A stretch of 64,000 nt of DNA from Leptidea sinapis. Taxonomy: Eukaryota > Arthropoda > Insecta > Lepidoptera > Pieridae. This document shows, piece after piece, positions 11,670 to 23,800 of this stretch. Positions within the stretch are counted from its first letter, which is position 1. Each line of letters starts with the position of its first letter. The stretch is from NCBI RefSeq assembly GCF_905404315.1, contig NC_066267.1:9438501-9502500 (forward strand). Direction: 5' to 3'. The position numbers and the translations under genes are program-made. The notes below the pieces were generated by a model that was not told the origin of the DNA, ran no database searches, and saw nothing but the letters and a program-made list of their open reading frames with translations.

Positions 11670-13144
11670 TAGAGTTAGACAGTGAACGCATGTTTTATAT
11701 GCGTTCACTGGAGTTAGACTACTGAAAATTGATAGATGAATGAAAATTAAGGTCAAACTCATCTAACCTACATTACGAATTTTATTTGCCGATAAAACTA
11801 ACGGGGATTTTTCGAATTCGAATCGAGTATATTGAGAAATGATTTAAATATTCTTCTTTATTTAGGTTTCACCTAATGGTCTCGTTACCAATATTAGAAA
11901 TACATATAATTATAATAAAATCTGGATCATTAGAAATGCCAAATACCCACAGCAAAAACCAATGTACATACAAGACCTATACGATATATTAGTAATGTAA
12001 CATGCACGCACACTATCACAAAGTGTCGTACAAATCGCGAGTGTAAGACGGAGCACGCACACTAAAGTAATAAACCTGTTTTCATCAGTTGTCTAGCAGC
12101 AGCAAGAGGCTCTATCTAGACGTATAAATTATCTAAGGGCTGCTCCTATCTGAATGACTCGCATAAAATTCATCTTTTACATATTTCTGTCTTTTTTAAA
12201 GACAGCATTATACACATAATAAAGACAATATTACATAGCTTTACTTCGAATTCTAGAATGAGATTACTATCTGCTAGCCACGGGCTTATTTTATTTCTAG
12301 TCTGCTCGTATTACAGTTGGATAATCTATGCTCAATCCTTGTCAGGCTAATACGGGTTCTTGTTAATGGAATGCCTTTCATTTCAGCCAGCCAACGACCT
12401 ATATCAGTGTTTACTCACATAACTTTATAGACCGCGAGGGCTAATTAGCCTGCCTACCACCTCATAACCACTGACAAGTGACAAATACTTGGACATTGCA
12501 ATTGTTTTTTCGGACTCTACTTATATTTTGGAAAACATACTTCTAGTAAAACTGTTAAGACAATTCAAAAGTTAGTTAGTTAGCCTAGTATTTTTTTTTC
12601 TTTCCTTTAGGGAACATAATATAGAAGTTGTTTATAATGTTGCCCCACTTGCATTACAATCTAGCCTTAACTTAGACTAAAAAGTAATTCTACTTTACTT
12701 AAACTGCTAGATAGATTAAACTAGGAATTTGTGCGTTAATACATTTCTTAATATCTCTATTAAGAGGAAGTCACTTTGTTCATGTGTCTTTTATAATATC
12801 ACTATTTTTATTTTGTATAACACTAATTCACTAGCACTACACTAACTCAAAAGGTTTTTGTTCTTTTAAGTTTTTTTACTATATCACTGTTGTAAAGGAG
12901 CTGGATTGCCTCGATGTTCACGTGATGGTGAAGTCTATGTTGGTGAACTTCAGCGTATTTTTTGATAACTTAAGGTCCCCATGGAGATCGCTGCTTCGAA
13001 TATACCAAGGTGCCTAGTTAGATTAATAAACCTCAGAAAACGACGTTCTCCCCGAGATAAACTTGGCTCGATTTTTCATTTAGAAAAACCAGATGGCGGT
13101 AAACAAATTATTTTAGTGTAAAATCGCATTTATAGATATTTATT
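11670..13144. other. Gene-free; repeat at 12000-12135
   Basis: Mostly AT-rich with no supported gene. 12000-12135 (CACGCACACTA.. to TCTATCTAGACGTATA) is an inverted relative of 16136-16325. Confidence 0.5.
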
Positions 13145-13385
13145 CTACCCATTCAGCTTTCTTCCACGTACTACAAAGCTGTGGAATGAGTTTCCTTGTG
13201 CGGAGTTTCCGGGACGATACGACAGGGTACCTTCAAAGAAAGCGCCTATACCTTCCTTAAAGGCCGGCAACGCCAGAGGAATCACAGGATGATTCCTCTG
13301 GTGTTGCAAGAGAATGTGGGCGGCGGTGATCACTTAACAACAGGTGACCCGTACGCTCGTTTGTCCTCCTATTCCATAAAAAAAA
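13145..13385 (+). mobile_element. LINE family B 3' fragment
   Basis: Matches the coding end and tail of the 8288-9710 LINE, from the TTTCTTCCACGTACTACAAA region to the TTTGTCCTCCTATTCCATAA tail. Confidence 0.7.
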
Positions 13386-14223
13386 ATCTATACCCAATAA
13401 GACTCTAATATATTTTTTTATATATTGAAGTCTTATTTAATTATTATTTAAAAAAGATACCATAATATGTAAAACATTATTGATTTTCAATTGAAATACA
13501 ATCTTATAATCCGTGGTAACAGATAATACCACAATCTCGCCGACCCAACACTCGTGTCCTGAATATTGGAAAGTTACTGTTATTGATAACATAACGGCAT
13601 GCGACATAACTAAGTTTCTTGTGTTACCTTGGGTTACATTTAATGACCACCGGACGTTTTGAATTTTTTTCAATAAAAAAAATTACAATACCACTGATCC
13701 GTAAAGCTAATAATTATGTTGAGAAGAATAATAATTAGAAATTTAATTTAATAATATAAATGGAAGAAGAATTATAATAATTATTAAAGATAACATTTAA
13801 TGAATGATTTGTAACCCTATAAGTTATCTGTAGTACTTTTGGATTCCGTATCTAACTCAAAAGGAAAAAACCCTTAAAAGATCACTTTGTTGTCTATCCG
13901 TCCATCAATAATGTGTCTGTCAAGACCGTTAATCTCGGGAACTCGTTGAGGTATCAAGTTGAAAAAAAAAACAATATACTCAAGCCTAAAGTTTCTTGAA
14001 GCTGTGAAAAAATCAAACCTTAAAGTTAACGTTTAAATAAGATACGGCTGTTTATGTCGCGAAAACGTATTTTTCGACCACCACATAATATACACATATT
14101 ATGGAGTTTTCTCTTTTCAAAGCTTTTACTTTTTACGTGGGTATCTTTTATACGATATACAATTCATTGGCATAAGCTTTAACAGATTTAAAAATATTTT
14201 TATTATAGAAGTACATATATAAG

Positions 14224-14250
14224 TATATATATATATATATATATATATAC
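14224..14250. repeat. TA microsatellite
   Basis: Uninterrupted alternating T and A. Confidence 0.9.
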
Positions 14251-14514
14251 GAGGAAGAAAGAAAAAAACCTTTTCCCTTAAGTACCTACCTATAATAATA
14301 ATATTTATGTGCGGAACCCTCAGTGGGAAAGTCCTTTTGCACTTGTCCGTTTTATTTTTTAACTTACACGATTAAGTCAAAAAGTTTGAGTAATTTTGTT
14401 GTAGGTACCTATCAGTTACATACATTTTATATATTAATTATAAAAATAATGCTGAAACTATAAAGTTTGATTAAAAAGAGTGGCAATGAGTTACTTGCCA
14501 TTTCTTCTCTTTAA

Positions 14515-14670
14515 AAGCTCAATATCCGGACGACCGAGCCTTGCTCGGATTTTTAAGAATGTACAAAACTTGAACAAAAAAAAAACTAATAGGACTTCTG
14601 GATTCGAACCGGGGTCTTCTGCTTTCCGGATCACCCAATGTCCCATCTGAGCTATAATAGTCTTGTATAT
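14515..14670 (-). mobile_element. tRNA-derived SINE
   Basis: On the minus strand an A-box-like TAGCTCAGATGGGACA is followed about 40 bp later by a perfect B box, GGTTCGAATCC. The body ends near CGGTCGTCCGGATATTG. The pairing is too poor for a working tRNA. Confidence 0.55.
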
Positions 14671-14769
14671 AGTGGCGAAATTTACCTTTGTATTCTAATG
14701 TTATTGTAGCTGTTTCTCATTCAAACATGGATGAAACCATTTTTTTTAAATTGAAACCTAGCTAGATCG

Positions 14770-14880
14770 ATTTATCACCCCCGAAATCCCCTGCATACTT
14801 AATTTTATGAAAATCGTTGGAGCCGTTTCCGAGATTCAGATTATATATACAAGAATTGCTCGTTTAAAGATATAAGATAA
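14770..14880 (+). repeat. RTE/SINE-type 3' fragment
   Basis: Contains ATGAAAATCGTTGGAGCCGT followed by TTCCGAGATT and a TATATACAAGAATTGCTCG tail, a form usual for RTE-linked repeats in moths. Non-coding. Confidence 0.45.
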
Positions 14881-14997
14881 TTTAAACATTCATAAGTGTC
14901 ACTTTGACCTAATTAAGTAAATGATTTTTCTTTCAATTTTTATTGAGGTTTCTATTAGCTGCATATATTAATTCTTACATAGGTAGTTACTTATACC

Positions 14998-15410
14998 TAA
15001 AAACTTAACAAATATTTTTATACAAAATAGGACTTAAAATCACTTTCGAAAATTGATGCCTCAAACCTGAGAAGTACTTACACAAGAAACTCCAAAACAT
15101 TCGGGATTTACTAGCATAAATGAATTAGGTTTCCGTAGAGAAACAATGAAATCCGTGAGATTGTGAACAAAATCGAAAGCTTTTTTTATGGAATAGGAAG
15201 ACAAACGAGCGTACGGGTCACCTGGTATTAAGTGATCACCGCCGCCCACATTCTCTTGCAACACCAGAGGAATAACAGGAGAGTTGCCGCCCTTTAAGGA
15301 AGGTGTACGCGCTTTCTGTCGTATCGTCCCGGAAACTCCGCACAAGGAAGCACATTCCACAGCTTTGTAGTACGAGAAATAAAGCTCCTTAAAACCGCAC
15401 TGTGGAGGAC
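14998..15410 (-). mobile_element. LINE 3' tails D and B
   Basis: 14998-15080 is a family D remnant (AAAATAGGACTTAAAATCAC..CCTGAGAAG). 15178-15410 is a family B 3' tail in minus orientation. Confidence 0.6.
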
Positions 15411-15820
15411 CGCCACAAATCCAGCATTAATCTACGCAGGCCGACAAGTCGTTTAAAATAAATAATAAAATAAAAACACATTAAGTAGCAATGGTAACTC
15501 TAATAGCTGTTCTGTTTATAAACAGCGTGGTCAAAACATCGCTATTATCAGTACACCTAATTGTAAATAGCATGATTCATTCGGTTTAGATAAGAACATT
15601 TATAGATCCGTTTTATTATTTACAGAATTCATTTAAATGTAAACAATAATTCTTATCTACATTGTTGGAAAGTTCTGTTTATAATTGCAACTTCTTATCT
15701 TGAAATTTATATACAGACTATAAATTAAGATGATATAGGTTTAATTATGACTACTTGAAAGAAAGGATCGATAAAAGTAATCTGTATTTTTTTAGGACGT
15801 GGACAAGTTTATTTTACTTA

Positions 15821-16115
15821 CGGCCGTTCCCAATATTCAGTCTATCTCTTACTTGAGATAAAAATCGTAACTATCGTTGACTTTTCCGCCCCAATAAACT
15901 CACCTTATCCGTACACGCTGTCTGTCAATGGGACGACGTATAGCTTACCAGCGACAGAAGTTTGTATAGAAATTGCAATTCACGCGTCCCAATATAAGGC
16001 GATAAAAATGACTTATCGGGTACATTGGGACAGGTTCAGATTATTGACAGCAAATTACTGACAGTAGAAGGTCGTAATTTATCTCTATCTGTAGACAGTA
16101 TATTGGGAACGGCCG
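15821..16115. mobile_element. PIF/Harbinger-like MITE
   Basis: 295 bp with inverted ends CGGCCGTTCCCAATAT and ATATTGGGAACGGCCG, flanked on both sides by TTA (15818-15820 and 16116-16118). A 3-bp TTA/TWA duplication is the Harbinger habit. Non-coding. Confidence 0.65.
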
Positions 16116-16135
16116 TTAGATTATATATATACGTC

Positions 16136-16640
16136 AAGATAGAGTCTCTTGCTGTTGGACAACAGATAAAAATAGGTCAGGAATACTAGTTTAGTGTGCG
16201 TGAATTGTATGACACTTTGTGTTAGTGTGCGTGAATTGCTCCAAATAGAGGTGAGTTCTAAAGTCTATTTTTTTCGACCTTTTCACAGCTGTCATAGTCT
16301 ATCTAGACGTATTAATGATCTAAGATATTTTTAAATACCTACTTTCAATAAATTATTTTGATTTTATTTGATTTTGACTGTCTGCACAAATTAGGCATAT
16401 GATCGTAGCTGTAAAGCCATGATTCATCAGTTGATTTTTTTTTATAGAAGAGGAGGCAAACGTGCAAGAGGCGTGATGGATATTGGCAGTACCAAAGACA
16501 AGAGATTCTTTGCTGTATTAAGATGGGAGTTTACTCTAAGCTTGGAGAACGCTGAGTTTTGGTTTAGCAATACTCCAGTCTGTATATCATTCCAAGAGTG
16601 TCTGAGCACCGGAGAATGTTTCTTGCAAAATAAGTGAATT
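16136..16640. repeat. Dispersed repeat and LINE fragment
   Basis: 16136-16325 is the inverted relative of 12000-12135. 16430-16640 resembles a LINE 3' end in minus orientation (AGGAGGCAAACGTGCAAGAGG-like tail). The open frame across it is not a gene. Confidence 0.45.
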
Positions 16641-16929
16641 TGGGATACCAGACATCAAAGTGATAGAGATGGAGTTGTTGTAAGGATTTAGAAGGAGGTT
16701 GGACGTTTTGTAAAGTTCCTTCGAATTTTTCTAATATTGCACCGACTCAACGAGATTTTTTCTCTTCTGTGAGAGACACAGTAACAGCGAGAGCGTAGAC
16801 ACGTCTATTCCAACTCAAAGACACTTTAACTCAACTATTTCATGGTTAACTGTAGTCTGGTAACTGGTTTAACAATTTATGGATGTATTTCGTGCCTGAA
16901 TAACTGACACTGACAAGTTTGACGAACAA

Positions 16930-17290
16930 ATACCACTAACTATAACACGGCGCCTATTTCTGCCGTGAAGCAGTACGTAAGCTATAACATTACTGTAGGG
17001 CGTAGGAAGTAGCTAGTGAAATTACTGGGCCAATCAGACTTAACATCTTATCTCTCAAGGTGACGAGCGCAATTGTAGTGCCGCTCAGAATTTTTAGGTT
17101 TTTCAAGAATCCTGAGCGGCACTGAATTATAATGCAGGGCGTATCAATTACTATCAGCTTAACGTCCTGATCGTCTCGTCCCTTATTTTCATAAAAAAAA
17201 CGTAACGCTGCATTTTGAGTATCGCGCGTTTGCCGAAAAAATATATATTCGTGATATATTATTACACCCCCCCCCCCCCCTCCCGCCTTG
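16930..17290 (+). repeat. Family A copy and poly-C run
   Basis: 16930-17197 is a family A copy ending TCGTCCCTTATTTTCATAAA. A run of 14 C lies at 17267-17280, followed by C-rich sequence. Confidence 0.65.
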
Positions 17291-19489
17291 TGATATTTCG
17301 TGATTTTTTTATAGACCCTCCCCCCTACCTTTCGGGCCTCACGTGATTCATGGACAACCCCTTAAGTAAGTGTTGCTTACGCAGTAGTAGAAATGTCTAA
17401 TGCCTCTTGTCATTTTTTTAATTATTTGTATTCCTTCAAGCACAAAAAGCTTCCCACGAGAGCTCAATTATTGAAAACAAAAGAAGATTGACTGTGAACT
17501 TAAAAAAATTAAAAAAAAAATACACATAGGTGGCCAATGATTTTCATCAAGTGTATGAAAATAGTTCCGGGAAAAAAAGATTCAGTCTTATTATTTCGTA
17601 ACTGACACGTTTTGGAACAACCCATTAAGGTTGTAGTATATAAATAACGTGCAGAAACATCTATGAATTGCAAAAACAATACTCTTATACATCATACAAA
17701 CGTATGTATCTTTTCGAGATTGAACTCTTGATCCCCAGCTTTGTAGGGCCTCTGTCCAAAGTCGCCAAGAAATAGAACATTCTCCAAGCGGATAGTGTTA
17801 GCTTCCTGTCGAGATTGCAATTCGTAGGCACCAATCGAAGTCGAGTACTTCAACACATCCGAGTAATGGAATCACAATGCCCCCCAATAAATGAGGAAAA
17901 TACAAATTATTTTAATTTCAGGAAATAAATTGCAAACGTATCATTAGGTATGACATGACGGCGTGAAATAAATATTTTTGATATACTACTAGTTTGTATG
18001 TAATTCTAATTTAAATTTACCAGTACCTATCGTAAGCCGTTCCAATATTGGTGGTAATGGTGGTAAATGTAAAAGGAAAACTTTTGACATTTATAAGTGT
18101 CATTTCCTTAAACTACGTGGATAAAGAGAGTTTGATTTGATTTGATTAAGTAATTGAAATATTTAATAGACAAAGGAAAAAAAACAAATGAAGATCGCGT
18201 TAGAAATGGATCTGATGTAACTTTTCCGCCTGCTGAGCTAGGCTGATATAGTAGATTGTTAACCGAGGGTCGAAAGAATCAATTCCCGAGGTATTTAGAC
18301 GCCCAAGCGCAGCGAGGTCGGCTATAGTCCGAGTAGGAATTGAAACTTTTAATTGAGTTAAACACTCTACTTTTCATTTTGAATATGAGGAAAATAAAAC
18401 TAGTTGTTTATCTAAGCACAGATTAGTATCCCGCCAATTTATGTCGACTTTTTAAATTTCAAATATGGAACTTACCGCGTAATTGTTGCGGCTTATTCCG
18501 CTCAAAGAAGTTTGCGCTAAGTTCACACTGGCTGTTTAGAAAGTCACATGGCCGCATTTTTTTTATTAGTTGTTTTTTACATAAAACTCTTCACAGCTGA
18601 AAGCAGTTCTATTTTTGAAGTTCATTCCGGCCCTTAGGTGGGAAGTAATTTGTATGAGTTATTCCCTCTCTGTGGAGGGAAGCAGCATTTTTTACCCAAT
18701 AATCAGATCAAAACATAAATACTTTCCGAGTATGAGAATAGAAAAAAAGATTTTCATACATCTTATGCGCCCGCGTATTACGTAGGTACGTATTAAATGA
18801 CGTACTTCCGGCCCAGTTGTCAGGCACATGACGAGGACGTATGGTAAGAATATTTATTTTATTTGTTTTTGATAGGCTTTAAAATTACTAGGTTTGTTTA
18901 TAATAATTTCATCAATAGAAAGTAATTAATTTTGTTTAATTTTAAAAAGCATCCTTATTCTGTTTTAAAAAATAAAAACCGCCACGATGTGATATGGTCT
19001 AAAATCCTACCTATATTTTGTTGTGAGAAAATAGGTAATTAGGTATGTCCTGATGTACAATACTGCATTCCATTGACGCGTAGGTAACTGCGTGATAACT
19101 GATATATGTCAATCCATGACTAATAGGTACGAACTTACTAGCGATGCTTGATACTTGAAAGATCTACTAGCATGCAAAATCTAAGTAGGTAGTACTAGAA
19201 CAGCAAGACATCTACTTCATTGAGGTGTGCGTAGACAAAGAATAATCGATATAAGTGGTATTCATAAAATAAAATTATCAGTAACATACAGTCAATAAAA
19301 GAATGAGATTTTATATATTATTAGTAAATATTAAACTTAGTGTAGGTATATAAGTTGAGTTTTTAAATGAACAACATAAAAACAGTTTTTATAGATAATT
19401 TGACTTTTAAATTTTAATTTATACTAATGATATATTTGATGATGCCTGCCGATCATTGTTATTCTACCAACAACACAATAGCTAATGAC
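17291..19489. other. No gene seen; LINE tail at 18035-18155
   Basis: AT-rich sequence with no frame of note. 18035-18155 (+) is a family E tail ending TTTGATTTGATTTGATT. Confidence 0.5.
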
Positions 19490-19680
19490 AACAAAGCTGT
19501 GGAATGAGGTTCATGTGCGGTGTTTCCGGGCGATAAAATATGGATTCCTTCAAAAAATACGCGTTCACCTTAAGGGCCAGCAACGCTCCTGTGATTCCCT
19601 TGGCGTTTCAAGAAAATCTGGGCGGTGATAATTAACACTGGGTGACCCATACGCTCGTTTGTCATTCTTTTCCATAAAAA
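19490..19680 (+). mobile_element. LINE family B 3' fragment
   Basis: Diverged copy of the family B coding end and tail, from AAAGCTGTGGAATGAGGTTC to TTTTCCATAAAAAAA. Confidence 0.65.
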
Positions 19681-20658
19681 AATAGGCCGTCATACTGCAT
19701 CAATGTTTTTCCGAAATTAATAAGTATGTACTAAGCTATTTGTATCTGCAGAGCTTTATAAAATGTGTTTTAATTAAGTCGTAATAGGTGTAAAGATCAG
19801 TTAGGTGTGATATTCCATCATTATGTCACAACTGTAAACTATAAAAACTATTAAACTACTTGTGTTATTCATTATTTGCATTCCATTTACAATAATCTAC
19901 ATTTATTTCTACTTTACTGATGTATAAACAGAACCTTTAGGGTGAATATTCGGCTCACACTTGGCCAGTTCTTACTTAATGATATGGTCGACTAATGGTA
20001 AATTAACGACAGTCCAAAATATTACTGTGATCAAATCTCTTACCTGCAATTCCACTGAACATTTTTTCTGTTTTTAAAACCGCACAATATAACTCAATAA
20101 TAATAGTACGAAAATATACAATGAATCACAATGATCAAACCAGTGTTAATAATTTCCGAGTGCGCTAAAACGCAATTAAACAGTTCCAGAGAAATATAGC
20201 CGTAAGTCGTAACCTTCACACGAATGAAATTCGACTCTCTCGCTTCTCGAGTATAGACTGAATCGCATCCGAATGCCGAGTCGAGTTTGAAGTTGAACGA
20301 GCGACGATCAAAATGATCAATTCCTGCTATTTTTATCTCTGACGTAACAAAGATGTTATTAGTAACCTACTGCGCGACTGCCCACTGCGCATAATAAATG
20401 CGGTACCAGTCCTTGTTAGTAATTTACTTTATGACAAGATTTTGATCAATTCATAATGATAAGAATTTTACAGAATAATGTTATTTTGTATGCCCTTTTT
20501 GTTACCGAATCTAAGAGACTTATAATCTAATGTCTTATAGATTGTAAAGATTTATTTGTAGAATGGCTACCTTAGTGTCAATATTCTAAAATGGCTACAC
20601 TAAATAAATTATTATTTAGCATTTGACAGTAACGTTTTTGACAGATGTCAAAGCATTT
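19681..20658. other. CEP131 upstream region, no other gene seen
   Basis: No recognised repeat or open frame. It ends in the X-box and is the likely promoter side of CEP131. Confidence 0.5.
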
Positions 20659-20671
20659 GTTGCCTAGCAAC
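20659..20671. promoter_or_regulatory. RFX X-box of the CEP131 promoter
   Basis: The 13 bases GTTGCCTAGCAAC fit the RFX consensus GTNRCC-N(0-3)-RGYAAC exactly, with a one-base spacer, and are a perfect palindrome around that base. The site is 55 bp before the proposed ATG at 20726. RFX factors drive ciliary genes in animals from X-boxes close to the start, so the site supports both the ciliary assignment and this start exon. Confidence 0.8.
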
Positions 20672-20725
20672 GGCGGTCGATATTACTATAACTTCTTAAA
20701 AAGTACGTAATGCAAAAATACAGTG

Positions 20726-20849
20726 ATGTCTAAGGAAAACAATAATTTGCGTTTGCTTGGTTCACCTGTAAATCTGTCTTACAGGAACAAGAAACGAGAA
20801 GATCGAAAAAACAACAGAAACAGGCCTCGCTCAGCTTTACAAAGCTCCT
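20726..20849 (+). CDS. Cep131: CEP131 exon 1 (start exon)
   Basis: ATG at 20726 opens a short basic N-terminus beginning MSKENNNLRLLGSPVNLSYR. Two donors compete. The GTAAAT after 20857 looks stronger but ends in phase 0, which does not fit exon 2. The weaker GTACAC after 20849 ends in phase 1 and joins exon 2 in frame, giving SSYSPLTVKVFPP. A missed small exon between them would also resolve this. The start is favoured by the X-box 55 bp upstream. Confidence 0.6.
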
Positions 20850-23800
20850 GTACACCGGTAAATTAGAATATTTCTGCTTTTTCACCCCCTAAAAGTATCA
20901 CTCAATCTTCCTGATGAATTACTAGTCGATTACATTTTAAACATCGCAAAATATACTTAAACATTACCACAACCACTTTTGTTTAGAATTATTAGGCACC
21001 ACTATTTGCCATGATTATATCATTTTTAAACACCATTTAAAAATGTAATTGAATTATAATTAATCTATCTATATTGTATATTTGATTTAATTAGTTTAAT
21101 TGTAATATTACTGAGATGTTAATAGCACCACAACTTGTACGAATTTCTAAAATTTTATTGTAATAAAACAGTCTAAAAAGAAAATGTTCGTGTTTTTGGT
21201 GCACATTATAGTCAGGCCTGATCATCCCATATATTCTGTTTTCCGAACCTATGATAGATTCTGCCTTATACTATTAAAATCACTTATGTGATTGAAATAT
21301 CTAATGTAGAATAAAAGTGTTTAAATATTAACTAAAAAGAGAAATTAGATCTCATTTGATTTGTTATAACAAGTTTGCTAGAAATTAGTTTAATTTTAAA
21401 TGTTATTGTATAGTTTTTGTATAGCAATACCCCATAGTTACAAGTATGTAGTAATACACCCTACATGACTGGTAATGATTAATGCATATTATTAAAATTA
21501 CCATCATTGTTGGGTGACCACCCAATATTTCAAGTTTTGTTGAGACTGTAATGTGTTTGTACAGATTAAAATCAGTTCTATTCAGTCACACTGTACTAGA
21601 AGGTAATTTACATTTGGACATAATTTCTGAAAAACATTCCAAGCCGCAAAAATCACATTCTATGGAGTTTGTGTTTAAAGTTTAATAAATATTAGTGTAT
21701 TCCATATATGTGGGGTGGGCTACTAAGTCATGATGTCATATAAAGAGTGACAGTAGGGTTGCCATTTTTTGTCAGTCCGTTTATATGGAACTCAATTTCG
21801 ACATGATTGTGGTTTGGAATTACGTCCATTTATGACAAGCATTTAAATTTCAGGACTTTCAAGAAAGATATAAAAGACCATTCTCTGCTGATAGTAAGGA
21901 AAGACCTTCAGCGAAAGCATATTATGAGAGTTTCAGTTCTGAATTACTGCAATCATACAACAGTAAGAATTATATACCATTACTGCTTTTGGATGTATAT
22001 TTTTGTATGCCAAATGTAATTTACAAATACAATATGTATATGTTAATAGCTGGTGCCCACAACATGGTCTAAGTAGATGCTGTTAGAAGTAAAAAATCTA
22101 TGTCTACATCTAACATGATATAATAATATTATATAGCCTGTATGTTGTCCCTGCCTCTTGTCAATGTCATGTGTCATACAAAATTTGAATTTAATCTCAA
22201 AACCAACACCGACCGTTTTCCTGCCGCCAAATTCCACCTTCGCACGACATGCCACAAGTTAGGATATCATCCCCACCATCTGGATGTGTGGTGGTCCACA
22301 GTGCGGTTTTCAAGGAGTTTTCTCCCTCGTACTACAAAGCTGTGGAATGAGCTTCCTTGTGCGGTGTTTCCGGGACGATACGACATGGGTACCTTCAAAA
22401 AAAGCGCGTACACCTTCCTTAAAGGCCGGCAACGCTCTTGTGATTCCTCTGGTGTTGCAAGAGAATGTGGGTGGCGAAAATCTCAAAACCAACAGACTAA
22501 AAATCTGTTAAGAACTTTATTGGATTAAGTTTTGTTTGTAGAACCCACAGCAAGTATTCTTTTAATAATATTCAATGTACAGTTTTTACTTCGTTATGAT
22601 TTCATTTTAATATTCTAGCTAACATTTTAGTAAATAACTACAACTAAATAAAAAACTGTAACAAAACTAAAACCAATATGCTAAGCTCCTAAGAATAATG
22701 ACAACAGTTGAAGCAGAAGAGAGCCGCCGCCATTGAGATATCGCATTTTCCTCCACTCTTCCCCTTTCATCTTCAAGAGTATAATTAATGCCCCTCATAC
22801 CCCCTTTTGGCTGAAATTTTGTATTAATCCATTCTCTCTCTACTCAATGAAAGCAATATTCCTATGAAACTTCAAGTCTCTGGGCCTTATGGTTTGGCCT
22901 GATATAATATCATGATGTGTACATAGGTGGAAATCTCTTATATATAAGATTTTATCTCATAATAATAATAATATTTAAACACTCTCACATAAATTATCTT
23001 GTCCTAAATTAGGCATATAGCCTGTGTTATGAGTTACAAGACAACAACATATTTAATACAATATACTTACTTAACATACATAAATTCATATAAACATACA
23101 TAAATACATATAAACAAACACAAATACATTTAAACATCCATGACTCGGAAACAAACATCCATATTCATCATATAAATGCTTGCACCTACCGGGATTCAAA
23201 CCCCGGACCTCTAGCTTAGTAGGTAGGATCACTAACCACTCGGCTATACAAGTTGTTCTCATATATATAAGATTGATTTTCTACATGCTATACAGGTTGG
23301 TTTTTTGAGAAGGGCGGTGATGGCGAAGTCTGAAACTACGAGACTTAGAGAAAAGTCGTGAAAGGAGTCATGCCCTCGATTTATAAGAAACCAATAACTG
23401 CATATTTAGTTTTTTTTATTTCTTGAACTTTTGATGGAAATAGATCCGAATGATTTCAAAAAAAAATTACATCCTGTGGACCAATGGACTCTGTTGAGGA
23501 TAAGGATCAATCTTTGCAAAGAAATGTATTACTAAAAATAAAAGGAAATACCAAATTTATTATTTTTACACGGAATAAACTTTTTGCTAATCTTTTTTTT
23601 TTTGATATTCTATCGACGATAAATCCTGTCATGCTATCAAATGCAATAAAGTCATTAGAGAGACGTACAAACTTATGCATTGGAGTAATCGGAAACCATT
23701 TTGAGCAACTTATTAGTAAGGTATATATATATTTATAAGGTAAGGTAGATATGAAAAGCAATTTCTAAAATATTTCTATTTGCTTTCATTTTTAGCAACA

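Noticed and set aside
21807..22019. 70-codon plus frame as an extra CEP131 exon
   Set aside because: No suitable phase or splice borders and no coiled-coil or disordered composition like the neighbours.
22975..23255. Functional tRNA gene on the minus strand
   Set aside because: A and B boxes are present but the stems do not fold and a long SINE body follows.
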